A stretch of DNA of 20,480 nt from DATJQA01 sp038057515 (GCA_038057515.1 JBBUDB010000003.1:1-20480); one strand, 5' to 3'; positions 1 to 7,315 are shown, numbered from the stretch's first letter. Translations and numbers: made by a program. Notes: a model not told the origin generated them from the letters alone.

Positions 1-333
1 CAAGGATTTGTCGTTGCAAAAGAAAATATTCCATCGGTGCTTGATGCAAAGCTGTCTCTTTTCGGATTAAACAATCAGGAGCGCGATGACTTCCTAGAAT
101 TTTGGGCTCCCAAACTATCTCGCGCTCCGTATTACTTCATCACATTTATTTTAAGATCGGAAATAGATCGCGTTTCGCCAATGTCTATATCTCCGCAACC
201 CGACACCATTATCCGCGTGCTTATGGACTACAAACCGCTTACGAAACCCATCTTCGTTCGGCCACTAACCATAGCGCCAACAGAACGTAGTGGGTTTACG
301 GTAGTGGAATGGGGCGGCATTGTGCGGGATTAG
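1..333 (+). CDS. C-terminal part of an unrecognised protein (5' truncated by window edge)
   Basis: The frame is open from base 1, so the gene starts upstream; about 110 codons are visible before the TAG stop. The visible part resembles a C-terminal domain that I associate with hypothetical proteins of Parcubacteria. Its hallmarks are a run of aromatic and acidic residues (FLEFWAPKL), a PYYFITF strand, a PDTIIRVLMDYKPL segment and a closing GFTVVEWGG motif. No membrane segment or catalytic motif is visible. A GTG at 37 could serve as an internal start, but the open frame upstream also encodes plausible protein (QGFVVAKENIPS), so I treat the gene as truncated. A strong terminator follows directly. 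The function is unknown, and the family resemblance comes from memory, not from a search. Confidence 0.75.
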   Translation, partial: QGFVVAKENIPSVLDAKLSLFGLNNQERDDFLEFWAPKLSRAPYYFITFILRSEIDRVSPMSISPQPDTIIRVLMDYKPLTKPIFVRPLTIAPTERSGFTVVEWGGIVRD

Positions 334-348
334 TCATATAAATTGATC

Positions 349-381
349 CGCCCCGACAGTAACGTCGGGGCGCGTCTTTTT
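349..381 (+). terminator. Intrinsic terminator after the first gene
   Basis: A nine-pair GC-rich stem (349-357 with 364-372, core GCCCCGAC/GTCGGGGC) encloses the six-base loop AGTAAC. It is followed by a T-rich run (TCTTTTTC) at 374-381. It lies 16 bases after the stop codon, a typical factor-independent terminator. Confidence 0.9.
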
Positions 382-391
382 CGCTGGCCAG

Positions 392-429
392 TCTCTATCG
401 GCTAATTCGTGCGAATTAGCCGATAGAGA
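392..429. repeat. Perfect 18-bp palindrome with 2-base centre
   Basis: Bases 392-409 (TCTCTATCGGCTAATTCG) are the exact reverse complement of 412-429, separated only by TG. RNA would form a hairpin with about 17 pairs and a 4-base loop. It sits ten bases after the T-run of the preceding terminator and has no T-run of its own. It could be a back-up terminator or bidirectional barrier, an RNA end protector, or a REP-like mobile palindrome. The sequence does not decide between these. Confidence 0.85.
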
Positions 430-515
430 ATAATGGGACATTTTGCCTGAGGCGACAGGGGTTTAGGAGTCAACGTTGCCGATTTTTTGCGGAGTGCTAG
501 GATGGGGGCGTGAAG

Positions 516-546
516 TTGTGGCTTTCAGTGCGCAAAAAACTATAAA
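516..546 (+). promoter_or_regulatory. Possible promoter of the Nudix gene
   Basis: A TATAAA hexamer at 541-546 lies 14 bases before the ATG, and a TTGTGG hexamer lies at 516-521. The 19-base spacer is long, so only the -10 box is a reasonable call. There is no Shine-Dalgarno sequence before the ATG, so the leader would be very short. Confidence 0.35.
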
Positions 547-560
547 TATCTAACATAAAT

Positions 561-1001
561 ATGGGCGAGAAAAAAATAGTCCAAAAAATAGTTCTCGGCG
601 CAGTCGTGGTGTCTGGGTCGAAAGCTTTGATCCTGCAAAGGCACGAGAACGAGAGCGTTTACCCGGGCATGTGGGAACTTCCGAGCGGTAAGAAGGACAA
701 CCTGGAGCCTTCAATGTCGGCACTTTTGAGAGAAGTGAAAGAAGAGGCCGGCCTCGATGTCGAGCCCGTGGCTCCAATCTCGGTTTTCGATTATCAGATA
801 GAAAAGCCGGACGAAATAAGATATTCCGTCCAGATAAATTTCTTAGCGCGCCCCAAGGGCTCTCCGACAGTTGCCTTGAGTTCTGAGCATCAAGCGTTCG
901 CTTGGATTACTGCGGACGAGCTTGACGGATATCCGGTCACAGATGCTACGCGAGGGGTCATTAAAAAGGCTTTTGAACTCGCAAAATTGTATGCGATTTG
1001 A
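561..1001 (+). CDS. Nudix hydrolase (MutT-like)
   Basis: A 146-residue protein, the usual size of a single Nudix domain. The Nudix box GX5EX7REUXEEXGU is complete: G43, E49, then R57-E58 and E61-E62 with G64-L65. Enzymes of this family hydrolyse nucleoside diphosphates linked to another group, with Mg2+ bound by the box glutamates; roles include removal of oxidised nucleotides and mRNA decapping. The strand before the box (GMWELPSGK) is typical of MutT/8-oxo-dGTPase-like members, but the substrate cannot be read from sequence. The ATG at 561 gives the complete domain. No Shine-Dalgarno sequence is visible and an AT-rich -10-like box lies 14 bases upstream. The stop overlaps the start of a truncated P-loop kinase frame. 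The protein is presumably cytoplasmic. Confidence 0.93.
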   Translation: MGEKKIVQKIVLGAVVVSGSKALILQRHENESVYPGMWELPSGKKDNLEPSMSALLREVKEEAGLDVEPVAPISVFDYQIEKPDEIRYSVQINFLARPKGSPTVALSSEHQAFAWITADELDGYPVTDATRGVIKKAFELAKLYAI

Positions 1002-1140
1002 GGGGCTCGGGTCTTTCATTGAACGCAAAAACAAGGTCGAGAGAGAGCGGCCGGTGTTACAGTGCGAGCCGCGACTTATAACCATCGACGGCGTAGACGG
1101 TTCCGGCAAGAGTTCCATGTTGTTTTTTGTGCTAAAATGA
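991..1140 (+). pseudogene. Stump of a P-loop nucleotide kinase (thymidylate-kinase-like N-terminus)
   Basis: An ATG at 991 overlaps the Nudix stop and opens a 49-codon frame. Near its end it carries PRLITIDGVDGSGKSS, which is the first strand plus Walker A loop of the thymidylate kinase family. Directly after GKSS the frame changes to MLFFVLK and a TGA stop, with none of the remaining roughly 150 residues of a kinase downstream. The break coincides with the extended -10 element that I assign to pilB. The simplest reading is a deletion or rearrangement that removed most of a kinase gene and left the stump behind the Nudix gene. A short leader peptide that merely resembles a P-loop is less likely, given the length of the match. 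Confidence 0.7.
1128..1138 (+). promoter_or_regulatory. Extended -10 promoter for pilB
   Basis: TGTGC followed by TAAAAT matches the extended -10 pattern TRTGN-TATAAT. No good -35 box lies 16-18 bases upstream, as is usual for extended -10 promoters. Transcription would begin near 1145, leaving a leader of about 40 bases before the pilB ATG at 1187. Confidence 0.5.
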
Positions 1141-1186
1141 GGGCACGCGGTTTCTGGCTATTCCGGCGGACCGCATTGCCAAGCTC

Positions 1187-2914
1187 ATGACCAGCGATCA
1201 ATTACTTCAGGAACTTCAGACCCGCGGTCTCCTTGCGCCGGAGGCCGTGGTGAAGTTGCGTCGCGAGGCCCTAATCGCGAACAAGTCCGCCGAGGAACTC
1301 ATCTATGAACACCGCCTCGTGCCCGACGACAAGGTGGCCGAGATGAAGAGTCAGGTCCTGAAGGTTCCGTATCAAAAAATCGACCTCACCGCCTTCGACA
1401 TCAAGAACCTCGAGCTCATTCCGGAAGAAACGGTGCGCGCCTATGCCGTCGTGCCTCTCGGGAAACAGAACGGGGTGCTCGTCGCCGGGATGATGCAACC
1501 CGACGATTCCCGGGCCCAGGAGGCCCTGAAGTTCATCGCTCATCGCGAGCGCTTGAGTTTGGGAATCTATCTTGTGAGTTATGGCGACTGGCAGCAGATT
1601 GCCCGCAAGTACTCGCCGTATAAGACGACGATTGAAGCGGTCGTGAATTCGCTGAACTTAAAGCCCGGCGATAACCGGCGAACGATAAGTTTGGAGGACG
1701 CTTCGAAAGGGAACGAAGACGCACCGATAATCAAGATCGTGAGCGACACCTTCAAGGAGGCCGTGCAGTCCCGCGCTTCGGACATCCATCTTGAACCGCA
1801 ACAGGACCACTTACGTATCCGCTTCCGCGTTGATGGCGACCTCAAGGAAGTTGCCTCGTTGCCCCTAGAGCTCATTCAGCCGGTTACCTCGCGCGTCAAG
1901 GTCATCTCGAACCTGAAACTCGACGAAACGCGCGTGCCCCAAGACGGAAGATTCCGGGCGACGGTCATCGACCGCGAGATCGACTTCCGGGTGGCGACCT
2001 TCCCCACGCCCTTGGGAGAAAAAGTGGCCATTCGTATTCTCGACCCTTCGACCGGTCTCAAGAATCTCGACGACCTCGGCCTCATCGGTGGAAATAGAGT
2101 TGCCGCCGAAGCGGGCCTCAAAAAGCCGTTCGGCATGATCCTCATCACCGGTCCCACCGGCTCCGGCAAATCAACGACGCTCTATGCCCTCCTTCAGACC
2201 CTGAACAACGACAAAGTGAACATCGTGAGCCTGGAAGATCCGGTGGAATATTTTGTGCCGGGGGTGAATCAGTCCCAGGTGCGGCCCGAGATCGGTTACG
2301 ACTTCGCCTCGGGCCTACGGCAGATTCTCCGTCAGGATCCGGACGTCATCATGGTCGGCGAAATTCGCGACGGTGAAACGGCCTCGCTCGCTATCCAGGC
2401 GGCCCTCACGGGCCACGTTGTGCTTTCCACGCTTCATACCAATAACGCCGCCGGCGTCATTCCGCGTCTCCTTGACATGAAGATCGAGCCCTTCCTCTTG
2501 CCGGTGTCTTTGAACCTCATGCTCGCCCAGCGGCTTGTCGGACTACTTTGTAACGCTTGCAAAGCTCCCGAAGCGGCCTCGCCGGAGCTCCAGAAGCAGA
2601 TCGGCGCCGCCCTCGCCGCCCTCCCCAAGGAACTCGCCGAGAAGTATCAGGCGCCGTATCGGATCTATCACGCGCCCGGTTGTCCCGAATGCAAGGGCCG
2701 CGGCGTCGTCGGTCGGATGGCGATATTCGAAGTTCTGCGCATGACTGCCGGGCTTGAGGATGTGGTGAACGCCGGGCCGACGATCCCCAAGGTGCTCGCC
2801 GAAGCCAAGAAGCAGGGGATGATCACCCTTCGCGAAGACGGCATCCTAAAAGCTCTCCAGGGGCTCGTTTCGATGGAGGAGGTGCTTCGCACGACCGAAG
2901 AGGCGCGCGTGTAA
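1187..2914 (+). CDS. pilB: Type IV pilus extension ATPase PilB (GspE family)
   Basis: A 575-residue hexameric ATPase that powers addition of pilins at the inner side of the membrane, acting on PilC. The N-terminal GspE/PilB domain covers about residues 1-150, and the ATPase core follows from about 175. Walker A is GPTGSGKST at 322-330, the Asp box is SLEDPVEY near 348-355, Walker B is DPDVIMVGEIRD at 384-395, and the His box is LTGHVVLSTLHTN near 407-419. The paired cysteines C455/C458 and C499/C502 form the zinc site that separates PilB from PilT. Length and motif order are normal for PilB. The ATG at 1187 is the first start giving a complete N-terminal domain; no clear Shine-Dalgarno sequence precedes it. 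It heads the pilus locus, with pilT 104 bases downstream behind its own likely promoter. Confidence 0.97.
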   Translation: MTSDQLLQELQTRGLLAPEAVVKLRREALIANKSAEELIYEHRLVPDDKVAEMKSQVLKVPYQKIDLTAFDIKNLELIPEETVRAYAVVPLGKQNGVLVAGMMQPDDSRAQEALKFIAHRERLSLGIYLVSYGDWQQIARKYSPYKTTIEAVVNSLNLKPGDNRRTISLEDASKGNEDAPIIKIVSDTFKEAVQSRASDIHLEPQQDHLRIRFRVDGDLKEVASLPLELIQPVTSRVKVISNLKLDETRVPQDGRFRATVIDREIDFRVATFPTPLGEKVAIRILDPSTGLKNLDDLGLIGGNRVAAEAGLKKPFGMILITGPTGSGKSTTLYALLQTLNNDKVNIVSLEDPVEYFVPGVNQSQVRPEIGYDFASGLRQILRQDPDVIMVGEIRDGETASLAIQAALTGHVVLSTLHTNNAAGVIPRLLDMKIEPFLLPVSLNLMLAQRLVGLLCNACKAPEAASPELQKQIGAALAALPKELAEKYQAPYRIYHAPGCPECKGRGVVGRMAIFEVLRMTAGLEDVVNAGPTIPKVLAEAKKQGMITLREDGILKALQGLVSMEEVLRTTEEARV

Positions 2915-2963
2915 GTTTTTGGAGCAAGAAGTTTTCGCCCCCCGTGGTTTCGATAGAGGAGGG

Positions 2964-2974
2964 TGTGGTATCAT
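2964..2974 (+). promoter_or_regulatory. Extended -10 promoter for pilT
   Basis: TGTGG followed by TATCAT in the pilB-pilT gap matches the extended -10 form. The start site would be near 2981, giving a leader of about 37 bases before the pilT ATG. The -35 region is weak. This suggests that pilT can be transcribed independently of pilB. Confidence 0.5.
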
Positions 2975-3017
2975 AAAGGGAAAGAGCGGTCCTACCCAAT
3001 AATTTCACGCATATTTT

Positions 3018-4091
3018 ATGGCTGATCACAAATCAAAACTGAACGAACTCCTCATCACTACGGCGAAGCAGAACGCCTCCGACCTGCACATCGCCGTCGG
3101 TCGTCGGCCGACGCTTCGCGTCGACGGCGTTCTGGTGCCGCTCCAACAAGAGAGCATCCTCACTCCCGAGGCCGCCGAGGGTATTGTCGAAGCGATGTTT
3201 ACGCCGCCGCAACTCGAAAAATTTCAGAAAGACAAACAACTCGACTTCGCCTACAGTTTTGAAGACAAGGCCCGCTTCCGCGTGAATGCCTATATCCAGC
3301 GCGGCTATCACGCCGCCGCCCTCCGGCTCATCCCGAGCCGCATCAAGACGGTCGACGAGCTGGCGCTCCCGCCCGTCCTCCACGACTTCGCCAAGCTTTC
3401 GCAGGGTTTCGTCCTCGTCGTGGGGCCAGCCGGACACGGCAAGTCAACGACGATCGCGGGCATCCTCGACGAAGTGAATCATACCCGCGCCGACCACATC
3501 ATCACCATTGAAGACCCGATCGAGTATCTTTTCACTCAAGACCGGAGCATTATCTCCCAGCGCGAGGTCGGCTCCGACGTGCCGACTTTCCACGGCGGGC
3601 TTCGCACCATCCTCCGTCAGGATCCGGACGTCATCATGGTCGGCGAAATGCGCGACTCGGTTTCGATCGCGACGGCGATGACCGCCGCCGAAACCGGCCA
3701 CCTGGTTTTCTCAACGCTTCACACGAATTCCGCTTCGCAGACCATCGACCGCATCATCGACTCCTTCCCGGCCGAACAGCAGGGCCAGGTGGTTTCCCAG
3801 CTCGCCGCGGTCTTGGTCGCCATCGTTTCGATCCGCCTCCTGCCGCGCCTCTCGGGCGGCCGCGTGCCGGCGATGGAGATCATGATCGTGAATCCGGCCA
3901 TCCGGAACCTCATCCGCGAGCGGAAGTCCTATCAGATCGACCTCGTTATCGAAACATCGCTCCAGGAAGGCATGATCACCCTGAACCGCTCCATGGCGAA
4001 CCTCGTCAAGAACAAGGAGGTTTCGCTCGAGAACGCCCTGCTTTATTCGCTGAATCCTTCGGAGCTGCAGATCCTGCTTGAGAGAATATAG
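3018..4091 (+). CDS. pilT: Type IV pilus retraction ATPase PilT
   Basis: A 357-residue ATPase, the normal length for PilT, which disassembles the pilus to drive twitching or DNA uptake. The N-terminal PAS-like half carries the typical ASDLHIAVGRRPTLRVDG segment at 20-37. Walker A is GPAGHGKST at 136-144, which keeps the GxxxxGK[ST] rule although most PilTs have GPTGSGKST. The Asp box is TIEDPIEY near 163-170, Walker B is DPDVIMVGEMRD at 202-213, and the His box is ETGHLVFSTLHTN near 225-237. The PilT signature AIRNLIRE is at about 294-301. The zinc cysteines of PilB are absent, as expected. The final codons run into a repeated AT-rich element, and a degraded copy of the gene's last bases recurs at 4311-4324. 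Confidence 0.97.
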   Translation: MADHKSKLNELLITTAKQNASDLHIAVGRRPTLRVDGVLVPLQQESILTPEAAEGIVEAMFTPPQLEKFQKDKQLDFAYSFEDKARFRVNAYIQRGYHAAALRLIPSRIKTVDELALPPVLHDFAKLSQGFVLVVGPAGHGKSTTIAGILDEVNHTRADHIITIEDPIEYLFTQDRSIISQREVGSDVPTFHGGLRTILRQDPDVIMVGEMRDSVSIATAMTAAETGHLVFSTLHTNSASQTIDRIIDSFPAEQQGQVVSQLAAVLVAIVSIRLLPRLSGGRVPAMEIMIVNPAIRNLIRERKSYQIDLVIETSLQEGMITLNRSMANLVKNKEVSLENALLYSLNPSELQILLERI

Positions 4092-4105
4092 AGAGCGTAG
4101 AGAAT

Positions 4106-4434
4106 GGATTTATCCCGTTAGAAATCGTTCAGATTATGGTTGTTTCCGAAAGTTTNNNNNNNNNNNNNNNNNNNNNNNNNNNNNNNNNNNNNNNNNNNNN
4201 NNNNNNNNNNNNNNNNNNNNNNNNNNNNNNNNNNNNNNNNNNNNNNNNNNNNNNNGAATTGCGGGTAATATAAACAACAAGCAGTAAATATTTATTGGGC
4301 GATTTCTAACTTGAGAGAACGTAGGGATTTATCCCGTTAGAAATCGTTCAGATTATGGTTGTTTCCGAAAGTTTGAATTGCGGGTAATATAAACAACAAG
4401 CAGTAAATATTTATTGGGCGATTTCTAACGGGAT
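4106..4434. repeat. Tandem copies of an AT-rich element with 16-bp terminal inverted repeats
   Basis: Copy two (4325-4434) is intact. It begins near ATCCCGTTAGAAATCG (4331-4346) and ends with the exact reverse complement (4419-4434); the interior of about 70 bases is AT-rich and non-coding, unlike the GC-rich genes around it. Copy one is split by an N gap: its left half 4106-4155 equals 4325-4374 and its right half 4256-4310 equals 4375-4429, but it lacks the last five bases of the right terminus. A 14-base spacer (4311-4324) resembles the end of pilT. The organisation suggests a MITE-like element followed by tandem duplication. The last base pairs of copy two include the first two bases of the pilC start codon. 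Confidence 0.85.
4156..4255. other. Assembly gap of 100 N
   Basis: Exactly 100 undetermined bases, a common placeholder for a gap of unknown size. The bases on its two sides (AGTTT and GAATT) are contiguous in the second repeat copy at 4370-4379. The true sequence may therefore be continuous here, or may hold further tandem copies. Confidence 0.98.
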
Positions 4435-5644
4435 GAAGTTCCACTACGAAGCGCGGACAAAAGAAGGGGAGCCCCAGGTGGGGTTCGTTGAGGCCGGCAA
4501 CCAGGAAACGGCCGTCAATCTTCTTTCGAGCCACGATCTTTTTGTCTTGAAGATCGAGTCCACCGAAGTCTCGCACTGGTACGACCGGATCGGCGCCTAC
4601 TTCGGCGGCGTGAAGCGCCAGGAGATGGTTGTCTTTACTCGCCAACTCTCGACGCTTCTCGAGGCGCGCCTCTCCCTTAGCAAGGCGCTTCAGACGCTTC
4701 GCGAGCAGACCAAGAACGAGCGTCTGCGCGAAGCCATCACCCAGATCTCGCATGACGTCGATTCCGGCCTTTCTTTCTCGCAGGCGCTCGAACGCCAGGA
4801 CGCAATCTTCTCCGGATTTTTCGTGAGCATGATCCGCTCGGCCGAGGTCACCGGCAATCTCGACAAGGTGTCGGGATTTCTTGCCGACTACACCGAACGC
4901 GAATCGATCATCGTGTCCAAGGCACGCTCGGCCCTGGTTTACCCGGCGATCATCATCGCCCTCTTCGGCGTGGTGGCCGTGCTCATGGTGACGATGGTCT
5001 TCCCCCAGCTCAAGCCCGTTTTTGAAGAGTCCGGCGTTGAACTGCCGTTTTTGAGCAACGTGCTCATCAACTCCGGCGACTTTTTCGCCCAGTGGTGGTT
5101 TGCGATTCTCATTGTCGGCGGCGTACTCCTTGGCATGTTGCTCGATTACCTCGGGACCGCCGAGGGTCGGGCCTTCTTGGACGACCTGAAGATCCGATTA
5201 CCGATCGCGAAGAAAATGTATCTGCCCTTGACACTCACGCGTTTCGCGAACGCCGCGGCGATGCTCATGAAAGGCGGCGTGCCTATCGCCCAGGCGATCG
5301 AGATCGTGGGTGAAACCGTCGACAATGTTCTCTATCGGGATGTGCTCCATGAGGTGGCCGAGGATATCCGCCAAGGCACGCCTCTTTCGGACGGACTGGC
5401 GAAGTACCCCGACTACTTTCCAGTGCTCGTTTCCCAAATGATCGCCGTCGGCGAGACGACCGGCCAGCTCGACCAGATTCTCGAGCGGGTCAGCAATTTC
5501 TACGCCCGCGAGGCGGACGCCGTCGTCAATAACCTCGTCGACCTCATCCAGCCGATCGTTATGATCGTGATCGGCCTCATGATCGGCCTCTTGTTCGGCT
5601 CGGTCCTTATCCCGCTCTACAAGCTGACCGGCTCCATCCGATAG
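4433..5644 (+). CDS. pilC: Type IV pilus inner-membrane platform protein PilC (GspF family)
   Basis: A 403-residue membrane protein that links the cytoplasmic ATPases to the growing pilus. It has the two-fold GspF architecture: cytoplasmic repeat one at about 65-165 (RQEMVVFTRQLSTLLEARLSL) and repeat two at about 265-370 (LTLTRFANAAAMLMKGGVPI). Hydrophobic segments lie near 168-190, 221-241 and 371-394. Each repeat carries the conserved SGLSFSQAL/QGTPLSDGL-type motif followed by a G(N/Q)LD(K/Q) segment. Length is normal. The start is fixed by MKFHYEARTKEG, which matches the usual PilC N-terminus. The ATG lies exactly on the right inverted repeat of the preceding element, so the element forms the translation initiation region. 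There is no strong Shine-Dalgarno sequence, only AACGGG directly before the ATG. Confidence 0.96.
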   Translation: MKFHYEARTKEGEPQVGFVEAGNQETAVNLLSSHDLFVLKIESTEVSHWYDRIGAYFGGVKRQEMVVFTRQLSTLLEARLSLSKALQTLREQTKNERLREAITQISHDVDSGLSFSQALERQDAIFSGFFVSMIRSAEVTGNLDKVSGFLADYTERESIIVSKARSALVYPAIIIALFGVVAVLMVTMVFPQLKPVFEESGVELPFLSNVLINSGDFFAQWWFAILIVGGVLLGMLLDYLGTAEGRAFLDDLKIRLPIAKKMYLPLTLTRFANAAAMLMKGGVPIAQAIEIVGETVDNVLYRDVLHEVAEDIRQGTPLSDGLAKYPDYFPVLVSQMIAVGETTGQLDQILERVSNFYAREADAVVNNLVDLIQPIVMIVIGLMIGLLFGSVLIPLYKLTGSIR

Positions 5645-5718
5645 ATAATGTAAAGAAGAGAAATCAGAGAGTCAGAAGAACAGAGAAGCAAAAATACGGG
5701 ATTTTTCAACTTTGCGAT

Positions 5719-5746
5719 TTGTCAACGGAGGGCGATATGGTATACT
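5719..5746 (+). promoter_or_regulatory. Strong promoter of the main pilin gene
   Basis: TTGTCA at 5719-5724, a 16-base spacer and TATACT at 5741-5746, preceded by TATGG (extended -10). Transcription would start near 5753, only about seven bases before the ATG at 5760. This rules out the in-frame TTG at 5712 as the start of the pilin. Confidence 0.8.
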
Positions 5747-5759
5747 AATAAAGAGAAAA

Positions 5760-6302
5760 ATGTCTTTTTTCAAAAACAGCTTTAATTTAGCGGTTTCAGC
5801 TCTCTTGACACAATCCAAGCGTCGAGGTTTCACCCCTATCCTTCGACAAGCTCGAGATCGCGTGAAAGCGCGAAGCGCTTTCACTTTGATCGAAATGCTC
5901 ATCGTAATCGCGGTCATCGGTATCTTGGCCTCGGTTGTCTTAGTGGGGCTGGGCCCCATCCAGCGTCAGGCCCGCGACTCGCGGCGCATCTCCGATCTCC
6001 GCCAGGTACAGACGGCGCTCGAGCTCTACTTCACCCGAAACGGTCAATATCCGGACACTCAGGCATGGCCGGAGTTGCAAGCGACGCTCAAGGGCGCCGG
6101 CATCGGCGTTACGAATGTCCCAAACGATCCGCGCACGAATTCAAACTACTTCTACGGTAGCGACAACATATCATACGTCGTCGGCGCCACCTTCGAAGAT
6201 AACGGCAACTCCGCTTTGAAAAACGATGTGGACGGAACGATTTACGGCGTGGACTGTGGCCTCGCTGGCTCCGACGATACGGTTTATTGCGTCCAGTTGT
6301 AA
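5760..6302 (+). CDS. Main type IV pilin (prepilin) with an unusually long leader
   Basis: 180 residues. The class III signal ends at S39-A40 and mature pilin begins F41-T-L-I-E45, with the conserved Glu at +5 and a hydrophobic helix at about 46-65 (MLIVIAVIGILASVVLVGL). The C-terminal globular part (about 70-180) resembles GspG-like pilins: RRISDLRQVQTALELYF followed by YPDTQAWPEL and a NDP segment. Two cysteines near the C-terminus (in VDCGLAG and VYCVQL) could form a disulfide. The leader contains an earlier, broken prepilin motif, R21-R22-G23-F24-T25, separated from LIEM by a 17-residue insertion encoded by a palindromic repeat. Ala at -1 is less common than Gly but occurs in other pilins. 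The start was chosen because the promoter lies at 5719-5746. PilD follows after nine bases. Confidence 0.92.
   Translation: MSFFKNSFNLAVSALLTQSKRRGFTPILRQARDRVKARSAFTLIEMLIVIAVIGILASVVLVGLGPIQRQARDSRRISDLRQVQTALELYFTRNGQYPDTQAWPELQATLKGAGIGVTNVPNDPRTNSNYFYGSDNISYVVGATFEDNGNSALKNDVDGTIYGVDCGLAGSDDTVYCVQL
5834..5884 (+). repeat. 51-bp in-frame palindromic insertion within the pilin leader
   Basis: The hexamer TTTCAC occurs at 5828-5833 and again at 5879-5884, exactly 51 bases apart. It flanks a segment whose right part forms a nine-pair hairpin (5862-5870 with 5876-5884, loop CGAAG). Its left part contains a smaller palindrome, TCGA-N5-TCGA. Removing the segment restores RRGFT-LIEML, a textbook prepilin cleavage site. 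The insertion adds 17 codons without a stop, and its last bases recreate the FT of the site. Confidence 0.7.
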
Positions 6303-6311
6303 TCCTCCGGC

Positions 6312-7169
6312 ATGACCGCGCTTTTCTTCGCCTTGGGCGCCGCCCTTGGCAGTTTCCTGAACGTCGTCGCGCTCCGCTACGACCCGGATGAGTTTCTCTT
6401 CGCTCGAGCCGTCATCGGGGGCCGCTCGCAATGTCCGCACTGCCGGGCCACGCTCCGCTGGTTCGAGCTTATTCCGCTCGTTAGTTTCCTCATCCAGTCC
6501 GGCCGTTGCCGTCGTTGTGGCGCCAAAATATCGCCGCGATACTTCCTCGTTGAGGTGGCGGCGGGAATGCTCGCTCTCGTTGCCTTCTTGAAATTTGGCG
6601 CACCCGATGTTTGGGGAAGAGAGATGGCCCTCGCCGCGCTTTGGGCGCTCATGTTTCTCGTTTTGCTTCTTGTCGCCCTCATTGATTTTCGGCTCACGAT
6701 CATTCCCGACGAGGCGAATGCGCTCATCGCCGCGCTTGGAGTCGGCATCGCCGCCGTTGGCGCGCCCGGCTTCGGGCTCGTTTCGGGTTCGTTCCTTGGT
6801 TCTTACGCGATAATTTTCGGCGCGCGCGAAAATATATTCCTGAATATCGCGGTCGCTGTTCTTGCGGCCACCGTTCTCTTTGGCGCCCTTGTCGGCGTGA
6901 CGCGCGGCCGGGGCATGGGGATAGGAGATCTGAAACTCGCGGTGGCGCTCGCCCTGCCCTTCGGTTGGCCCGACGTACTGCTGCTTTTCGCCTTCGCCTT
7001 CATCATCGGCTCGCTCGTCGGCGGCGCGGCCATCCTCCTCCGCCGGATGACCTTGAAAAGCGCCCTGCCCTTCGGGCCATTTCTGGCGCTCGCCGCCCTT
7101 ATCGTTTTTCTCTGGGCCGAGCCCATGGTGGCCGGCTACTTCTCCCTCTTCGGCCTCATCTCGATTTGA
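6312..7169 (+). CDS. pilD: Prepilin peptidase / N-methyltransferase PilD (A24 aspartyl protease)
   Basis: A 285-residue polytopic membrane enzyme that cleaves prepilin leaders on the cytoplasmic side and N-methylates the new first residue. The N-terminal domain begins ALGAALGSFLNVVALR and carries the two zinc CxxC pairs C41/C44 and C66/C69, typical of the bifunctional form. The peptidase domain has its first catalytic Asp in LIDFRLTIIPDEAN (D125) and the second in the GxGD motif GMGIGDLK (D206). About seven hydrophobic segments are visible. Length is normal. Its substrates are presumably the pilin directly upstream and the minor pilins downstream. The ATG is nine bases after the pilin stop, so the two genes are probably co-transcribed. 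Confidence 0.97.
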   Translation: MTALFFALGAALGSFLNVVALRYDPDEFLFARAVIGGRSQCPHCRATLRWFELIPLVSFLIQSGRCRRCGAKISPRYFLVEVAAGMLALVAFLKFGAPDVWGREMALAALWALMFLVLLLVALIDFRLTIIPDEANALIAALGVGIAAVGAPGFGLVSGSFLGSYAIIFGARENIFLNIAVAVLAATVLFGALVGVTRGRGMGIGDLKLAVALALPFGWPDVLLLFAFAFIIGSLVGGAAILLRRMTLKSALPFGPFLALAALIVFLWAEPMVAGYFSLFGLISI

Positions 7170-7315
7170 CGGCCGGGCGTCATCACTCCCCGGACTTACG
7201 GAAATCGGCCGCTATCACGGTCGGGGGTCGTGTCATTGGTGTCATTTTAGATCACAAGATTACGAGGTATTTTCGAGACGGGTTCTAGGGTATAGAATAG
7301 GAGGGAACCCGAACC

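Noticed and set aside
4106..4434. CRISPR array
   Set aside because: Copies are about 105 bases with a 14-base spacer derived from pilT and terminal inverted repeats; there are no short repeats with unique spacers and no cas genes.
5712..5759. Earlier TTG start for the pilin
   Set aside because: The promoter's -35 and -10 boxes lie inside this stretch, so it would not be fully transcribed.
7270..7298. Promoter (TTTTCG / TAGAAT) before the GspH-like gene
   Set aside because: Its start site would fall on or after the clear Shine-Dalgarno AGGAGGG at 7299-7305, so both cannot be used together; the ribosome site is the stronger signal.
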